Position numbers and translations under genes: made by a program. DNA of 64,000 nt, taken from Neoceratodus forsteri. Lineage: Eukaryota > Chordata > Ceratodontiformes > Ceratodontidae. This document shows, piece after piece, positions 32,767 through 45,090 of this stretch (within the stretch, counting starts at the first letter, position 1; each line of letters begins with the position of its first letter). The notes beneath the pieces are model-generated. The model had not been told where the DNA came from and ran no database searches. It was given only the letters and a program-made list of their open reading frames with translations. The stretch spans positions 370,967,501-371,031,500 of the forward strand of contig CM057451.1 of NCBI GenBank assembly GCA_016271365.2, in the 5' to 3' direction.

Positions 32767-35205
32767 CAGAATGTCAGGACACACTTACTTCAGCCAAGGG
32801 TTCCTTGATAGGCTTCAAATACCGCACCTCTCAGAAGCATAAAAAAGCCAACTGGAGGCTGAGATCTCTAAAGAAGAAATTAGAAGAGCTATCGTAGGGT
32901 TAAAGAGTGGGAAGGCAAGTGGACCAGATGGGTTCCCTGCCGAATATGATAAAACCATGGTGGCCCATGTGGTGGACCCTCTGTGGGAGACGCTCCAAGA
33001 AGCGGGGGGAGAGAAGAGAATGCTCCTTGCTTCCTGGAGAGATGCGGTTGTCTGTGTTATTCCAAAACCCATCAAGGCTCCCTTGGACTGTGCCTCATAC
33101 CAACAGATATCACTTCTGAATTGTGACCTAAAGATACTGGCAAAAGTATCGGCAAACCGACTGAACAAGGGGCTCCTGGAGCTAATCCACCCAGATCAGA
33201 CTGAATTCATATGGGGACGAGTCTCCTACCACAATGTACGTAAGCTGTTGAATGTGGTGTGGGGGGCTTCTCTGCGCCATGGTGGCACGTGTGTGCTCAC
33301 CATGGACGCCGAGAAGGGGGATGGATTCGTGGGGCTGGACTGGTTAATGTATACCTCGCCACAGGCGCAGATATTAGTCAATGAGTCTTTGTCAGATAGA
33401 TTTCCACTTGGCAGGGGAACTTGGCAGGGGTTCCCCCTTGCTATTTGTGCTTGTACTGGATGCACTAGCAATCAGTATCCACGATCATCCAGACATTGTA
33501 GTAATACTGGGGCACTCAGGCCATGCACACAAAGTTATCCTATATGCAGATGATATGTTATATGTCGAAGAACCGCAGAGGTCGATGCCGACCCTCCTTA
33601 AAGAAATTTAAAATTTCGCCCAGTTCTCAGGTTACAAGGTGAATTTGGGGAAATCAAAACTGTTGTGCCGGGGTGATGGAGGGGACTCAACCAGCTGGAC
33701 GCGAACTTAAGGAGGTGGAGAGATCCTTTGTATACCTGGGAATACGGGTGGGCAGGGATAGTGGTTCTCTATACGAACTGAACTATACCCCTATTATTAA
33801 AACGGTGGAGGCAGAGCTACGCCGATGGCATTCCCTGCCCATCTCCTGGCTGGGAAGAATGAATTTAATAAAAATGAATATCTTGCCTAGGTTACTACAT
33901 GTTATGCAAATGTTATATGTGGGCCTTACTAAAGTAGATATCAGGCGGGTGGAGGGGGCCTTTACAGCTTTTATTTGGGAAGCGCCTGAGGGTCAGCTTG
34001 CAGCACTTCAAGGCAAGTGTCAACGGTGGGGGGTCTGAACTTTCCAGATCTGCGTAATTACTATCTGGCGATCCAGCACTGGTATATACAGGATTAGGTT
34101 AACCAGACTCCTGAGGCGGGATGGGTTGACTTAGAGGAAATGGGGTGCCCGGGGAGACTGCCAGTCTATCTGGGGGGGGAAAAAGGACATAGGGCATATA
34201 AACAGCCACAGCTGGGTTAATCCCCTGGTGGTTTTGGTTCTGGAGAGCTGGGAACAACTCAGCTGTATCCATAAGGTGGTAGAGGAGGAGACGCTCCTAC
34301 TCTTGGTGTTGGGGAACCCATTCTTTGTACCAGGAATTAGTGCTAAGGGGTTCAGCGAATGGGAGGCTAGGGAAGTTAAGTGTGTGGGGGATCTGTTTTC
34401 CAAAGATGGTTTCTGCTCCTTTGCAGAACACCAGGAACTTACTGGATTGGGTCCACCACACTTCTTCAGATATCTGCAGATCCGGGCATATAGTCGCAGC
34501 CTGGGAAGAGACCAGGTAGGGGGCTCAACCCTAGGACAGATAGAGTAGTTGGTGTTCATTGGTAGGAAGGATCTGTGAGGTCTTATCCATAAGACAGCCC
34601 TGTGGGGGAAACAATTCTTTGCGGACTGTACACAGAAAACTAGACTTTTGTGGGAAAGGGACATGGGCTTAACGGTCGACAAAGAGAACTGGCGGATGAT
34701 TTTTGACACTTCACATGGGAATATTAATTTGTAACAAATATAAAGAGTCTTTCTAGAAGTTCATTCATCTTCTTTACTGCCCACCCCTAACTGTCCACAA
34801 ATTCAATCCAACAATATCCCCCATCTGTGTGAGGTGTCGTACTGATCTGGGCTCCTATTAACACTACTTCTGGGCCTGCCCAATCCTGCAGGCCTTTTGG
34901 GCCGACGCTGCGTCGGAGATGGGGAATATAATGGAGAGGGTGTTGCTGGTGGTCCCTTTGTTGCTTTTGTTTGGCATAGAGGATATGGGGGAAGAGGGGT
35001 GCTGCCCCCTGCCGCTTTGGACCCTAGTGCTCCTGATACTGGCCTGTCACTGTATTCTGAACACGCGTCACCTGTCTATACAAGCACTGACAATGAAGAG
35101 GGTCTCTTGCGTAATAAAAGGTAGAGGAGAGCACTTTTACCGTGTAAGGGAGCTCTTCCTTGCCTCTGTATCACCAGGGGAGAATCAGGTTTTGAGTGAG
35201 GGATG
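32767..35205 (+). pseudogene. L1a ORF2 piece 4: reverse transcriptase to C-terminus
   Basis: RT starts with SGKASGPDGFPAEYDKT in one frame and VVDPLWETLQEAGGEKRMLL in another. Next come ISLLNCDLKILAKVSANRLN and IHPDQTEFIWGR. Motif A is degraded (LTMDAEKGDGF) but keeps its Asp. Motif C is intact as HKVILYADDMLYVEE (33381-33611). The C-terminal region has YTPIIKTVEAELRRWHSLPI and SWLGRMNLIKMNILPRLLHV. The terminal Cys-rich box reads ICVRCRTDLGSY, a stop, HYFWACPILQAFW near 34830-34900. From 35206 to about 35480 is the 3' UTR. Confidence 0.88.
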
Positions 35206-36075
35206 ATTTTCATGTTGGGGGAGAGTGGGCGAGTGCCCGGAGGGTCACATGGCCAACTGGAGATTGGAAAACCCCCATGAGGCTAATGTGAATGGCTATG
35301 GCACACTATTTAGGTGTCTGACCACTTCAAATGTAAACCATTACATTAAGCTAAGACACATAACATGTCAGGTGTACTGAGTGATGACATTATTTTACCA
35401 TTATGATTTTTTTAATGAAATGGACCCTTGTACATAGTTTGATGAACTTGTCTTTGTGTATGTTGTTTGTTGTTTTATCCTGCAAAAATTTCTTTTTTTT
35501 TTAAAACTGTATTTTTATTTCAAGTTTTAACTTATAAGGCACCACAGTGCATGTTTACATGAGTACAGTTGTAAGTGCGCTACATTGCAAACAATAAAAT
35601 CAGTAGCTGATCACTTCACATCAGAAGAAGATCATGGACAAATATGAACTTAAGCCATGATATAAATATAATATATGATAACCATCCTCTTAAATAAATT
35701 TAAAGGTCATAAAAATATCAAATCAATAAAAGGCATCTTAAGACAGGTGTTTTAAGCTTATTTGTACATTCTATCTTGAATCCCAGGGGTAGACAAGGGG
35801 GAGGTCCGGGAGTCACTCAATCCAATACAAAGATAAGCAAGTCTGGGCTTCACTCATCTGGGTAAAGAAGAGTCTCAGCGCAGAGGATTAGGGATCAGAG
35901 AGGTGCCCTGACCCCACCGCCCGCATAACCATATTCATCCTTCCCCAATCAAGACATTTAAGGTATCTGGTTGGTCCTGAATTGAGCAATGTAAAGAAAC
36001 CAAACGGTCCAACGATTCATTAATTCAGGGACTTTATTTTGAATTCTGGCTGGCATATGTTCTAATTCACAGATA

Positions 36076-39000
36076 TCATATACTGTGTCTTCCCAAGCTG
36101 AGATGGAAGGGGGGGTTCGGACGGAGCCTCAGTCTAGTAATACATTTCTTAGCTGCCTCCAATAAAATATTAAGAAAATAAATTTGGTGTGGGTCTCTGA
36201 AACAGTGGGGGTAATGAAGGAGGAGTCCCACTGCTGGAGAGAAATCACCCAGCACCGGGAAGAGATGTGTGACCTTACTGCCTATGGAGGACCAGTACGC
36301 TGTCAGTACCGGACAGTACCATAAAATGTGTGTATGCATGACCACCTCACACCCACATTTACTCCAGCAAGAAGAGTCTCCCCCGGGCAGGTATTTTGCA
36401 GTGATCTGGGGTGTGCAAAAATACCTAGACACCACCTTCCAGGAATATTCTCTCCAGATACAAGAGCTGAAAGTTTTGTGTTGTCTCCACCATATCCGGA
36501 GCCAATCCTCTTGAGTCAATTCAATCTGAAGTTCAGCTCCCCAATGGAACTGCACCGTCCATGATATGTGTTGGTGCTCCTTGTACAGCCTTATTAAGGA
36601 GAGAAATCAAGTGGCTCCGGTCTCCACCCCTCTCTAATTGAAGTAGTATGGGGCATAGTGGGGGGGATATTAAACTCTAGTCCAATTTTTGAGTTTAAGA
36701 AGTGGCGGATTTGTAAGTATCTACAGAAGTCACTCCTGCCTAAAGAGAATTCCTGCTTAAGTTGGTCTAATGATTTGAACACCGCATTATCATAAAATTG
36801 GTATGTGTGCAGTAAACCCCTACAGGTCCAGGACTGGAAGGTGGTATCCAGTCGTGCCAGTGTCCAATATGGGTCCTCGCCCGGGATACCCAACCAGGAG
36901 GAGAAAAACTCACTGGAGGGACATGCCAAAAACTTTGTCCAGGAATGGAGCAGTTCTTTGGTAAATCTGGAACCCCCTTGTAATTGGGCTATATTGTTAG
37001 GCTGAAACACTCGGGAATAATGTAAGGGACTAGTTGCCATAATCTGTTCCACGATCAGCCAAGGTGGGGCATGGGTTTGAGGTAAAAGCCAAGTAGTTAT
37101 ATGGGTGAGCAGAGGTGCTATCCAGTAATGGAATATATTAGGGAGAGATAATCCTCTTCTGTCTTTAGAGCATTGAAGCTTGCCTAATGCGAGTCTTGGT
37201 CATTGGTTCACCCATAAAAACCGGCTAGTGGAGCTGTCCCACTTCCAAATGTCTTTCACTAAAAGGGGCAGGGGGATATTTTGCATTACGTATAGGATCT
37301 TTGGAAGGGAGTTCATCTGGATAGATTGAACGCTAGCCATCAGCGAGAGGGGAAGAGGGGTCCATCTCAGTAGGTCCAAGTATATTTGGGAAAAAGTAGA
37401 GGAATAATTTAAAGTGTATAAATCTGATAGATTTGATGGGATTTAAACTCCAAGGTAGGTTATGTATGATGTGTCCCACCTGTAGGGGTATTTCTGGATA
37501 AGATCTTGGGGGGAAAGAGGGTTGTATAAGCAACACTTCTGATTTATTTGGGTTTATAGTGTAACCTGTAAGGGTTTCTATTTCTTTCAGAAGGGAGGTT
37601 AAGGTCTGTAATGATTCTTCGGGACGGGTAATATAAAGAAGGAGGTCATCGGCATAATATGCTATTTTATGGTAAGATTCAGAGACTCTGTATCCCTGAA
37701 GATTGGTGGTTTGTCGAAGTAATTGGGCTATAGGTTCAACGAAAAGGGCGAACAGACATGGAGAGAGGGGACAGCACTGACGAGTGCCTCTGTGTAAGGG
37801 GAAACAGTCGGAGTGTGAACCATTTAGTTTCACTACCGCCCCCTGGGTCTGTATATATTCCTCTAATAGCATCTGTGAAGGAAACAGGAAATTTGAATTT
37901 TTGTAGGACCGCCTGGAGAAATTCCCAAGAGACCACATCGAAAGCCTTCTGTGCATCAAGACTTAATATCAGGAGAGGGGATTTTGTGGACTGGGCATGA
38001 TCTATAAGGTATAAGGTTTTTTTGATATTGTCTGTCATCTGCCTACCTTTGATAAATCCTGACTGATCTGAGTGTATTATTGAGGGGAGAATATGGTCGA
38101 GCCTATGAGCTAAAATACTTGTAAAAATCTTATAGTCTTGGTTGAGTACCAAAATAGGACGATATGAGTCGCATAGATGTGAAGGTTTTTGGGGTTTCAA
38201 GATCACTGTAATTGTTGCTTGCCTCCATGAGACAGGGAAGGAGGAAGTTGTGTGGGCGGTTTGTAAAGCCTGCAGAAGGAGTCCGTAACAGGTTCAAGTG
38301 CCTTTATAGAATTCTCCTAAATCATCTGGGCCTGGGATTTCCCATTTTTAAGACCTTGAATTGTATTCTGGAGCTCCAGTTCAGTAATCGGGGCCGCGAT
38401 CTCTGTCTGCTGAGAGAGTGGGAAGATGAAGCTGAGAAAGAAAGAAGTTATTTTGTGCGGGCTGGGGTCCATTGGAGAAGAATAAAGGGTTTGATAGTAC
38501 TTCCTAAAGGCATCTAGTATATGTGATGTCGAGTATCGAAACTGTACAGTCGTGGGGTCCTTCATTTTGGAAAAGGTACACTGTTGTATTTGATTTCTAA
38601 GATGGTAGGCTAAAAGTTTAGAAGCCCTAGCTCCTCCCTCATAGTAGCGTTGCCTCAGCCAGGCCAGAGCTTGTTCAGTTTTAGCTGTCAATAACTGCTG
38701 AATCTTAACCTGTGTTTGGGTTATTAAGGGGAGAAAATCTATGTCTCCTTGCGTATGAGCCTCCTGGAGGAATCTTAAGTTTTTCTTGTAGGGCTATCAA
38801 ATTAGACTCGGCCTGTTTTTTCTTATGGGAAGCATAAGCTATAATGTGGCCTCCAAGTACCACTTTAGTTGTGTCCCAGAGAGTCTGGGAAGAGGTCTGA
38901 GGGGAAACATTATCCCCTATAATCTCTGGGATACATTTTTCCAACATGTCTCGAAATTCTTTGGCTGTAAGTAAAGATGGGTTAAAACGCCATTGTGTTT

Positions 39001-39737
39001 TCGTCCTGTCCTTCTGGATATTAAGTTCTAAAGTGACAAGGGCATGATTGGACAGACGGATGTTTAGAATATCCGCTGACCGAACCATGTCAATATGTTC
39101 CTTGCCTAAACAGAAATAGTCCAGTCTGGAATAGTGTCTAAAGGCACTGGAATAATAGGTAAATTTCCGATGTGAGGGATGAAATTGTCTCCACGCATCC
39201 ACCAAGCCCACATCATGAAGCAGACATCTGAGATGCTTTTGTCCAGAGGACTGTGGGGAAGGTCATGTTGCTGATGAGTCAAGTGAAGGGTTAAGTTGAC
39301 AATTAAGGTCCCCTCCCACAATTAGAATTCCTTGCTTCCTAGTCAGAATAGCGTCTATTAAGTGCTATATGGTAGAAGCATCAGAGCCTGGTGGAAAATA
39401 GAGGCTACATATTGTTAGAACCTGTTGATTTAATTTAACTACCGCCAGTGCCAACCTGCCCTCTTTACCAGAATACTGATCAAGGAGTTGTAATCTAGAT
39501 CGTCTGGGGATCAGAATCACTGAACCCCTTTCTCCTGCCCCTGTGGTAGGAGGATTCAATTATGTGTTTAAAACCAAAATTGAGCAACTTTTGGTGTTCG
39601 AGAAAGGAGAGATGGGTCTCCTGTAGTAAAAGAATGCCTGAATTTAATTTTTTAAGTGCCTGGAGTGTACGATCCCTGTTAATGGGGCCAGCCAACCCAT
39701 TTACATTGTGAAATATAATTTTAAAGAGATTCTGCAT
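36076..39737 (-). pseudogene. L1c ORF2 (endonuclease-RT), broken
   Basis: Endonuclease: IIFHNVNGLAGPINRDRTLQ, ILLLQETHLSFLEHQKLL (catalytic Glu), ICSLYFPPGSDAS, then VGLVDAWRQFHPSHRKFTYY and SRLDYF (38705-39211). RT: LCDSYRPILVLNQDYKIFTS, DQSGFIKGRQMTDN and LSLDAQKAFDVVSWEFL (motif A), then GTRQCCPLSPCLFALFVEPI and KIAYYADDLLLYI (motif C, YADD). The C-terminus has GCEVVMHTHILWYCPVL (36076-36555), the Cys/His box of L1 ORF2. The total of about 1,220 codons is the normal family length, broken by several frameshifts (near 38210, 37740, 37330, 39320). Confidence 0.9.
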
Positions 39738-41830
39738 GTTTAATTAAAACACAAACTTTTCGTGACCTCCCGCCCCCCCCCAAGAAGAAAAGACCCCCTA
39801 ATAAAGCTACAGCTCTGTCGTCCTGTCCTGTACAACAAATGATATCTATGCAATTTGCAGTGTTCAAATGCTCTGTGATCCAAAAAGAAATATATACAGA
39901 GAAAGAAAAACAAAAGAAAGGGAACCATTTGAGAGAGAGCTATATAATACCTAGTATGCCAACTGGGCATAACTAAATAAGTATATACTATGTAAGGAAA
40001 AATGGTACAGGCCCCTACTATGGGGAGTATCTGTGACTTCCACCAATACATACTCAAAGAGAGAAAACATTTGGGACTGGTCATCTGACCGTCCAAGGGT
40101 GGGCTCCCTTTCACCAAAATGGTATGGAGCCCTGGGGAAACTCCTGCCCCTAACTCTGGGAAGAGGAGGGTTAAGGTAGGGAAAACTAATATCAGGAATA
40201 ACAAAAAAGGAAAAGGTAATGGTGTAGGTGTGGAATGTAGAGGGGAGAAAAGATGCATTTCCGTCATGGCTTAAGTCTCAAGTGGTATAGGAGACACGGG
40301 ACCACCCCCTGTGGGTAAGGAATAGTAAAAGGGGGAGGAAGATAAGAATAAATAATTCCGCTCCAAATTATATATCCTTAAATCAGTCCCAGGAGGAGAG
40401 TAATGAAGGATCAAAGTTCCGTGAGATCACAGGGGTGGAGGGATCAAAGGTAGAGTTAAATGTTCGAGCATTATCCCGAGAACATACTCCAAAGCCCCAT
40501 CAAATGGAAAACAGCTGGCCTGAAATATATTCTAGTCCTTAGTATATAAACATTCCAGGTCCAGGGTAAATAAACTCTGGCCACTCCATCCAAGAGACGC
40601 AAAGAGAAGTGTTCCCAATAAAAAGGGAGCCATGATTAAATGACCGTTTGAAAAACTTGAATAGATTTAGGGCACCCTCCAGTCTTGGTCATGGTTCCTG
40701 TGTGGTCGTACAGAATAAACATGGGTGTAACGCAGTCCTAGGCCTACAGATCACAAAGCACTCGAGAGTGGCCATCCCTTCGGGTCTCAGTTTGTGGGGG
40801 AAGACAACAATTAAGTGCATCTGAGAGACAGCAGAGGAACGAGAAGGCCCAAGGGGACCGCTCCACGGGCCCGAGTCCCAGAGGGTGCAAGGGGGAGATA
40901 CCCCAGGGAGAGGGAAGCTCGCCCGGGTATCGGGCCTGGAATCCCCACCAAACCACAGGCTGCTCAATCCCATGTAAGGGTTGTAAGGATCAGAGAGCAA
41001 CGGAGGGAGCTCAACCCCAGGCCTAATATATCATCAAAACCTCTCGTATTGGGGTTCGGAGCAGACAGGGCTTAAACCCACCCAGTCAGAAAAGTATCTG
41101 GTCCTTTTATTATAGGATCCCCTTCTTAGTTCACTCGTGGATTCTCAAAGCTTAGATGTCTTCTGCTGCTGCCGGGCCACACCAAGCCAAGAAGACCCGT
41201 TGACTGCACCCTATTTAGCGGGCTAATGCAGCAAGGCCAGTTTAATCTGTAATAGTGTGGTCTCAGACTTTAGTGAGCATCCAGGTCCGGGTAGGCCAGG
41301 TGACCGCTCAGGACCCACTAGCCTCAAACCATGTCCAGGGACCTCTGTAAGCCCTTAACGGGGACAAAACTGGTCAATCTAGCATCTTGCTGGCCATTTC
41401 AGAGAGAAATAGGAGAAAGCCGGGCCCATATTCTCCTACCCAGTATAGCCCGGCAGCAGATCAAATTTGTATATAATCCATCTCGAGGAACATTCGAAAA
41501 GGCCAGGTGGGGCCGGTCCACCGCTTGTTTCCCCTGCTTCCACAAGAAGAGAAGGCCCAACGGGATCTCCTCATCCCCACCCCCCACAACTTGATGCGAC
41601 AGCCACGTATACGGTCCGTCTTCCACCCGATTCCCCAGGGACCGCCCCCCTCCCCCGCCGAAAAGCACTCTAAATGTTATTTAGTTGCTTAGGTAAAGCA
41701 AACTGAAAAATAGGGAAATCCCCCACAGAGCCACCCAAGGCCCGAATTCCCACACAGCTATCCCCAGAACCTCTCCCCATCCCCCACCATACTACTCACT
41801 GTGAACCAAAAGGCCTGGATCTGGTGAACT
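39738..41830 (-). other. L1c inter-ORF spacer (~2.1 kb)
   Basis: I recognise no protein motif between the endonuclease Met at 39737 and the ORF1 stop at 41831. The longest minus-strand frame (39740-40267, 175 codons) is hydrophobic and low in complexity. L1a has a spacer of almost the same length in a comparable place, but I could not align the two by eye. Confidence 0.5.
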
Positions 41831-42885
41831 TCAGCTGGTCTGCCTGGAAAACTGTGCCAACATTTTTTTGATCAAATTGATAGTTGCTTGTTGATCTGGT
41901 GGTTGTCTGGAGGATGTCACCTTAGAGAGGTCTTTATCTTCCGATGTTCTCCGAGGTAGGTGGATAGAGGCTGGCAATGTGTAACCCCATATTTTAAGGT
42001 CCATACAAGTGTCCTCCGCGGTGTCATACGACTGCTGACCCGATGGAAACTGGATCACTCATCTACTGGGGTACGGGGTTCTGAATTTAAGCTTTTGTTG
42101 CCTGAGGAGGGAGAACAGAGGGATGTATTCCCACCTTCTTTGCATCATGGCAGGGGTATAGTCGTTATCCACAAAAATGCAGGTGTCTCCATAACAGATA
42201 CAAGGTTTAGCCCAGGCCTGCTTTAAAATGGACTCTTATTTGGAATCTGAGAAATCTTATAATTATTGATCTGGGTCGGGCAGAAGCTTGGATAGGCTTT
42301 GGGCCCAGAGCTCTGTGTAATCTCTCAGTCTCAAAACTGAAATCCGAATCCAATCCGAGGGCCTCCCGTAGAAGGGTTTCTGTAAAAGCTAGTAAGTTCG
42401 AACCTTCTCTATTCTCAGGAACCCCATACAAGCGGATATTTTTGCGGCTGCTGCTTTTTTTCGGCATTCTCCTGGCGCTCAACCATGAGCTGGATAAATA
42501 GGCAACTTGGTTGAAGGTATCCTGCAGCTGGGAGGTGGTCAAGGCCTGTTCTTGCACCCGTTAGTCTAAAGAGGACACTGTGGAATGTAACTCTGTAAGT
42601 TCCCTTTGAAAAGTTTCTTGGATTTGTTTAAATGACAAAGTCCGATTCAAACTCCTTGAGTTTCTATAGTATTTGATCTAGTTTGGTATCCATGCTGGCA
42701 GGTTGTTTTGTTTTGGATTTGTTTCTTCTGCGTGGCTTAGTCTGGGATGTCTGGAAGGAGAGCGTGGAGGCCCCTGAATCAGTCGCGTCTCCGTCGGAAT
42801 TTTCGGTATCTGGGTGAATTGTGGCAAATCTGTTGGATCCCCCACGCGGTTTGCAAGTAGCCATGTAATGTTCTGAATTTTCCAC
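41831..42885 (-). pseudogene. L1c ORF1 (L1-type RNA-binding protein), broken
   Basis: The N-terminus (42664-42885) is polar and basic: KPRGGSNRFATIHPDTENSD, then TKPRRRNKSKTKQPASMDTK. A short coiled-coil remnant follows. The RRM reads KNIRLYGVPENREGSNLLAF, ERLHRALGPKP and PRSIIIRFLRFQI (42207-42557). The C-terminal domain is frameshifted: FVDNDYTPAMMQRRWEYIPL near 42110-42180, then KIWGYTLPASIHLPRRTSED (41831-42058). The motif order equals that of L1a and L1b. At least one stop and two frameshifts are present. Confidence 0.8.
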
Positions 42886-42985
42886 TGAAATTGCTGCGTT
42901 GTGGCTAGTTTGATAGCTGAAAAGAGGGGAGCGGACCGAGAGCTATGCTGCCATATACCCGGAAGCTGCACCGGAAGTCCCCTGC

Positions 42986-44264
42986 AAAAATTTCTAATAA
43001 AAAGATTATGCAAAAAAAAAAAAATCTCCCTCCTAATCTCCACAGTATATGCCAGGCAAACTAAAAAAAGGGAACATACTCAGAAGACTTATTCTCCCTG
43101 TCAGCACTTGAGAGGTCTAGGAACGCTCTTAATCTAAGGTTCTCCTGTCAAGGGGGTGGGGTACGTGACCAGATAGGCCTCTTTATGGCCATGGTGGCTG
43201 CAGCCACTTCAGATATCCCAGATCTGCGTATTTGTTCTCCCTGTCTCTCCCTCTGCTGGGGGCAGGACACCCACAGCATCAGTCTCTTAGCTAGGTCATG
43301 GCCAGCAGGATTTTTCACAAATCCAGCCAAGGTCATGACATTGACCATCGTAGGAGAAGCTCACAAAATGGGCTTCCCTACTCCCTCACAAATCCCTACA
43401 CCCTCCCCAAAGGAGTCTGAATAGGTTACCTCCACAGTTAGTCTCATACTCTGCTAGCCTGGAGCAAAGTGTTGGATCCACAGCATGAACTCAGACCCCC
43501 TACAACATAACGCAATAAACTACCACCAGCACTGCTAGACAATTCTTTAATTTTTTTCTTTTTTTATTGACTCAGCTCCTTAAAATTCGATGGGGTAATT
43601 GCAATCAGCTGGCAGCAAATGGCTACTGACTAATAATATGCTTAGAGCCCTGTAGGAGTAAAAAGTTCCAGTTAAGTTGTCTACCAGTAAGTGTATAATA
43701 AAATAAAGGCACTATTTGGCACAACCAGCAGCACATAACAAGTGGCCATGAGACACTCATGTACAACCTGCAGCAAACTGAAGGTCCTAAAGCTCTAGTT
43801 TGTACACAGCATCACAAACCTCCAGCTGGTGTTCAGCAGGCTGTGCGTCACACCAATGTCAGCTGATAAGAGTATCTGAAAACACTCCAAGGAATTCGGG
43901 GGGAGGGGTAGAGCAGGGACATCTAACTATAATCTCCATGTCCCTGAGCTCTGTCCCTCACCCATGCATACAGCTGCCTGACTGACTTTTCTATTTACTT
44001 ATTTGCTCTTAGTTACTGTGTAAGCATACTGGGTAACAGTACCTATTTACAGGAATGATCCAGGCAGTAAAACTGCAAACATATGGACAGGTACTGAGTA
44101 CTGCCACTGTTACTACAGAACAGTAATCCCTGCAGAGGTCTGTAAAACTTCAAACATTTGGGCAGGTACAGAGTACTGCCACTGTTACTACAGAACAGTA
44201 ATCCCTGTAGAGGTCTGCTTACAATAAGAAACAGCACAAAAGTGCAGACACATACCGTAGGAGA
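42986..44264. other. Unassigned intronic sequence between L1c and DIRS D
   Basis: It has an A-run at 43010-43023, a T-rich tract at 43540-43570 and a tandem duplication (44068-44217). A 79-codon plus-strand frame at 43185 and a 66-codon minus-strand frame at 43148 show no recognisable family. I see no exon-like signals. Confidence 0.4.
44068..44217 (+). repeat. Two-copy tandem repeat (~75 bp)
   Basis: The unit begins GTAAAACTGCAAACATATGG and ends AATCCCTGCAGAGGTCT. The second copy begins GTAAAACTTCAAACATTTGG and ends AATCCCTGTAGAGGTCT. The copies differ at a handful of positions. Confidence 0.85.
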
Positions 44265-44465
44265 GTACAGTTACATAAGAACTTACCGTCACAGTAAGTC
44301 TTCGAGAGGAGCTCTTGCAGCAGGCAACACCGGTAGGACTGAAGCCACCAGGTGCCAGGACCCCACGGAAAACTTCTGGCTAGCAGTCTACAGCGGGGGA
44401 CTGCCCCGCTGACGTCCACCTATCCTATAAAGGGGCAGTCCCCAGGCCTACTTCAGTTCTCCCAC
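44265..44465. repeat. DIRS D left (3') ITR with terminal extension
   Basis: 44297-44445 pairs with 56795-56965, sharing CTCTTGCAGCAGGC and GTAGGACTGAAGCC, then CCAGGTGCCAGGAC. The extension 44265-44296 contains sense GTAAGT (44286-44281). TATAAAGGGGCAGTCCCC stands at 44426. Confidence 0.88.
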
Positions 44466-44585
44466 CTGAGAGCCCAGCACACAAAACAGGAAAGGAGAAC
44501 CAAGGCAGTTCCTCAGAGTCAAGAAAAGGAATAAGCAATGCAAAGGAGAAGCAGCTATCGGAGGGGAAGGAGGGAGGGAAAGCAG

Positions 44586-44700
44586 CACCTGCTGCCAGAG
44601 CTCCTCTTCAAGATCTACTGTTATGGTAAGTTCTTACGTCACTGTACTCTTTTACTTTGAGGGAGCTCTTGTAGCAGACACCACCAGTAGGACTGAGTCC
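44586..44700. repeat. DIRS D internal complementary region
   Basis: ACCTGCTGCCAGAGCTCCTC to ACGTCACTGTAC is the reverse complement of the left outer end. TTTACTTTGAGGGAGCTC then TTGTAGCAGACA is the reverse complement of the right outer end. Plus-strand GTAAGT is at 44626-44631. The L2 fragment interrupts it at 44700. Confidence 0.85.
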
Positions 44701-45090
44701 GTTCCTCCTCTGGGGGCCTCCTTGCGATTCTCAGGACGAGGCTACAGACCACCGATGACAAAGCTTTTAGCATTGCTGGCCCCATCCTGTGGAATTCACT
44801 GCCACCATCTGTAAGGGAGGTGCACTCAGTGAAAGTATTTAAGGCCCGACTCAAGGCCCTCCTGTTTAGCCAAGCTTTCCCAGACACTGCAGTATTCATT
44901 TTTGAGATTGACTCTTTAAGGATTACCGTATTTTAACTGTTTCACATTATCTGCTTATCTGGTTTTATTTATCAGTGTTTTATTTATGCATATGTTGTAT
45001 GTTGTAGTGTTATGATTAGTTATTTTTTGTTTGTATGGTACCCAGAGCCTCTAGGATTGGGCACCTTGAAAAATAAGCTTCACCTTGCCT
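44701..45090 (+). mobile_element. L2 3'-end fragment inserted in DIRS D
   Basis: It encodes the last ~70 residues of an L2 protein: DDKAFSIAGPILWNSLPPSV, then FKARLKALLFSQAFPDTAVF, ending at a stop. A short A+T-rich 3' UTR follows with GGGCACCTTGAAAAATAAGC. A 7-bp target duplication TGAGTCC flanks it (44694-44700 and 45091-45097). It is a classic 5'-truncated insertion. Confidence 0.88.

Larger units (their letters stand above)
11780..35480 (+). mobile_element. L1a: Tx1/L1-like LINE broken into several pieces by later insertions
   Basis: Five plus-strand segments read as successive parts of one L1: ORF1 (11780-12465), endonuclease N-part (14420-14920), endonuclease C-part and linker (23466-23889), pre-RT linker (29556-29867), and RT to C-terminus (32767-35205). 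The ORF2 pieces do not overlap and sum to about 1,200 codons, the usual length of an L1 ORF2. The breaks are a composite block (14921-23465), DIRS C (23890-29555) and a CR1-like element (29868-32751). That they are a single copy is inference from order, strand and complementarity. Confidence 0.7.
35490..42985 (-). mobile_element. L1c: near full-length Tx1/L1-like LINE, minus strand
   Basis: The A-rich 3' end appears as a T-run at 35489-35498, directly after the 3' end of L1a, so the two LINEs meet tail-to-tail. ORF2 is 36076-39737, a 2.1-kb spacer follows, then ORF1 at 41831-42885, and a short 5' UTR ends near 42985. The 5' UTR holds two ACTTCCGG/CTTCCGG motifs (42957-42979, minus), which look like ETS sites. 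All frames are interrupted. Confidence 0.85.
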
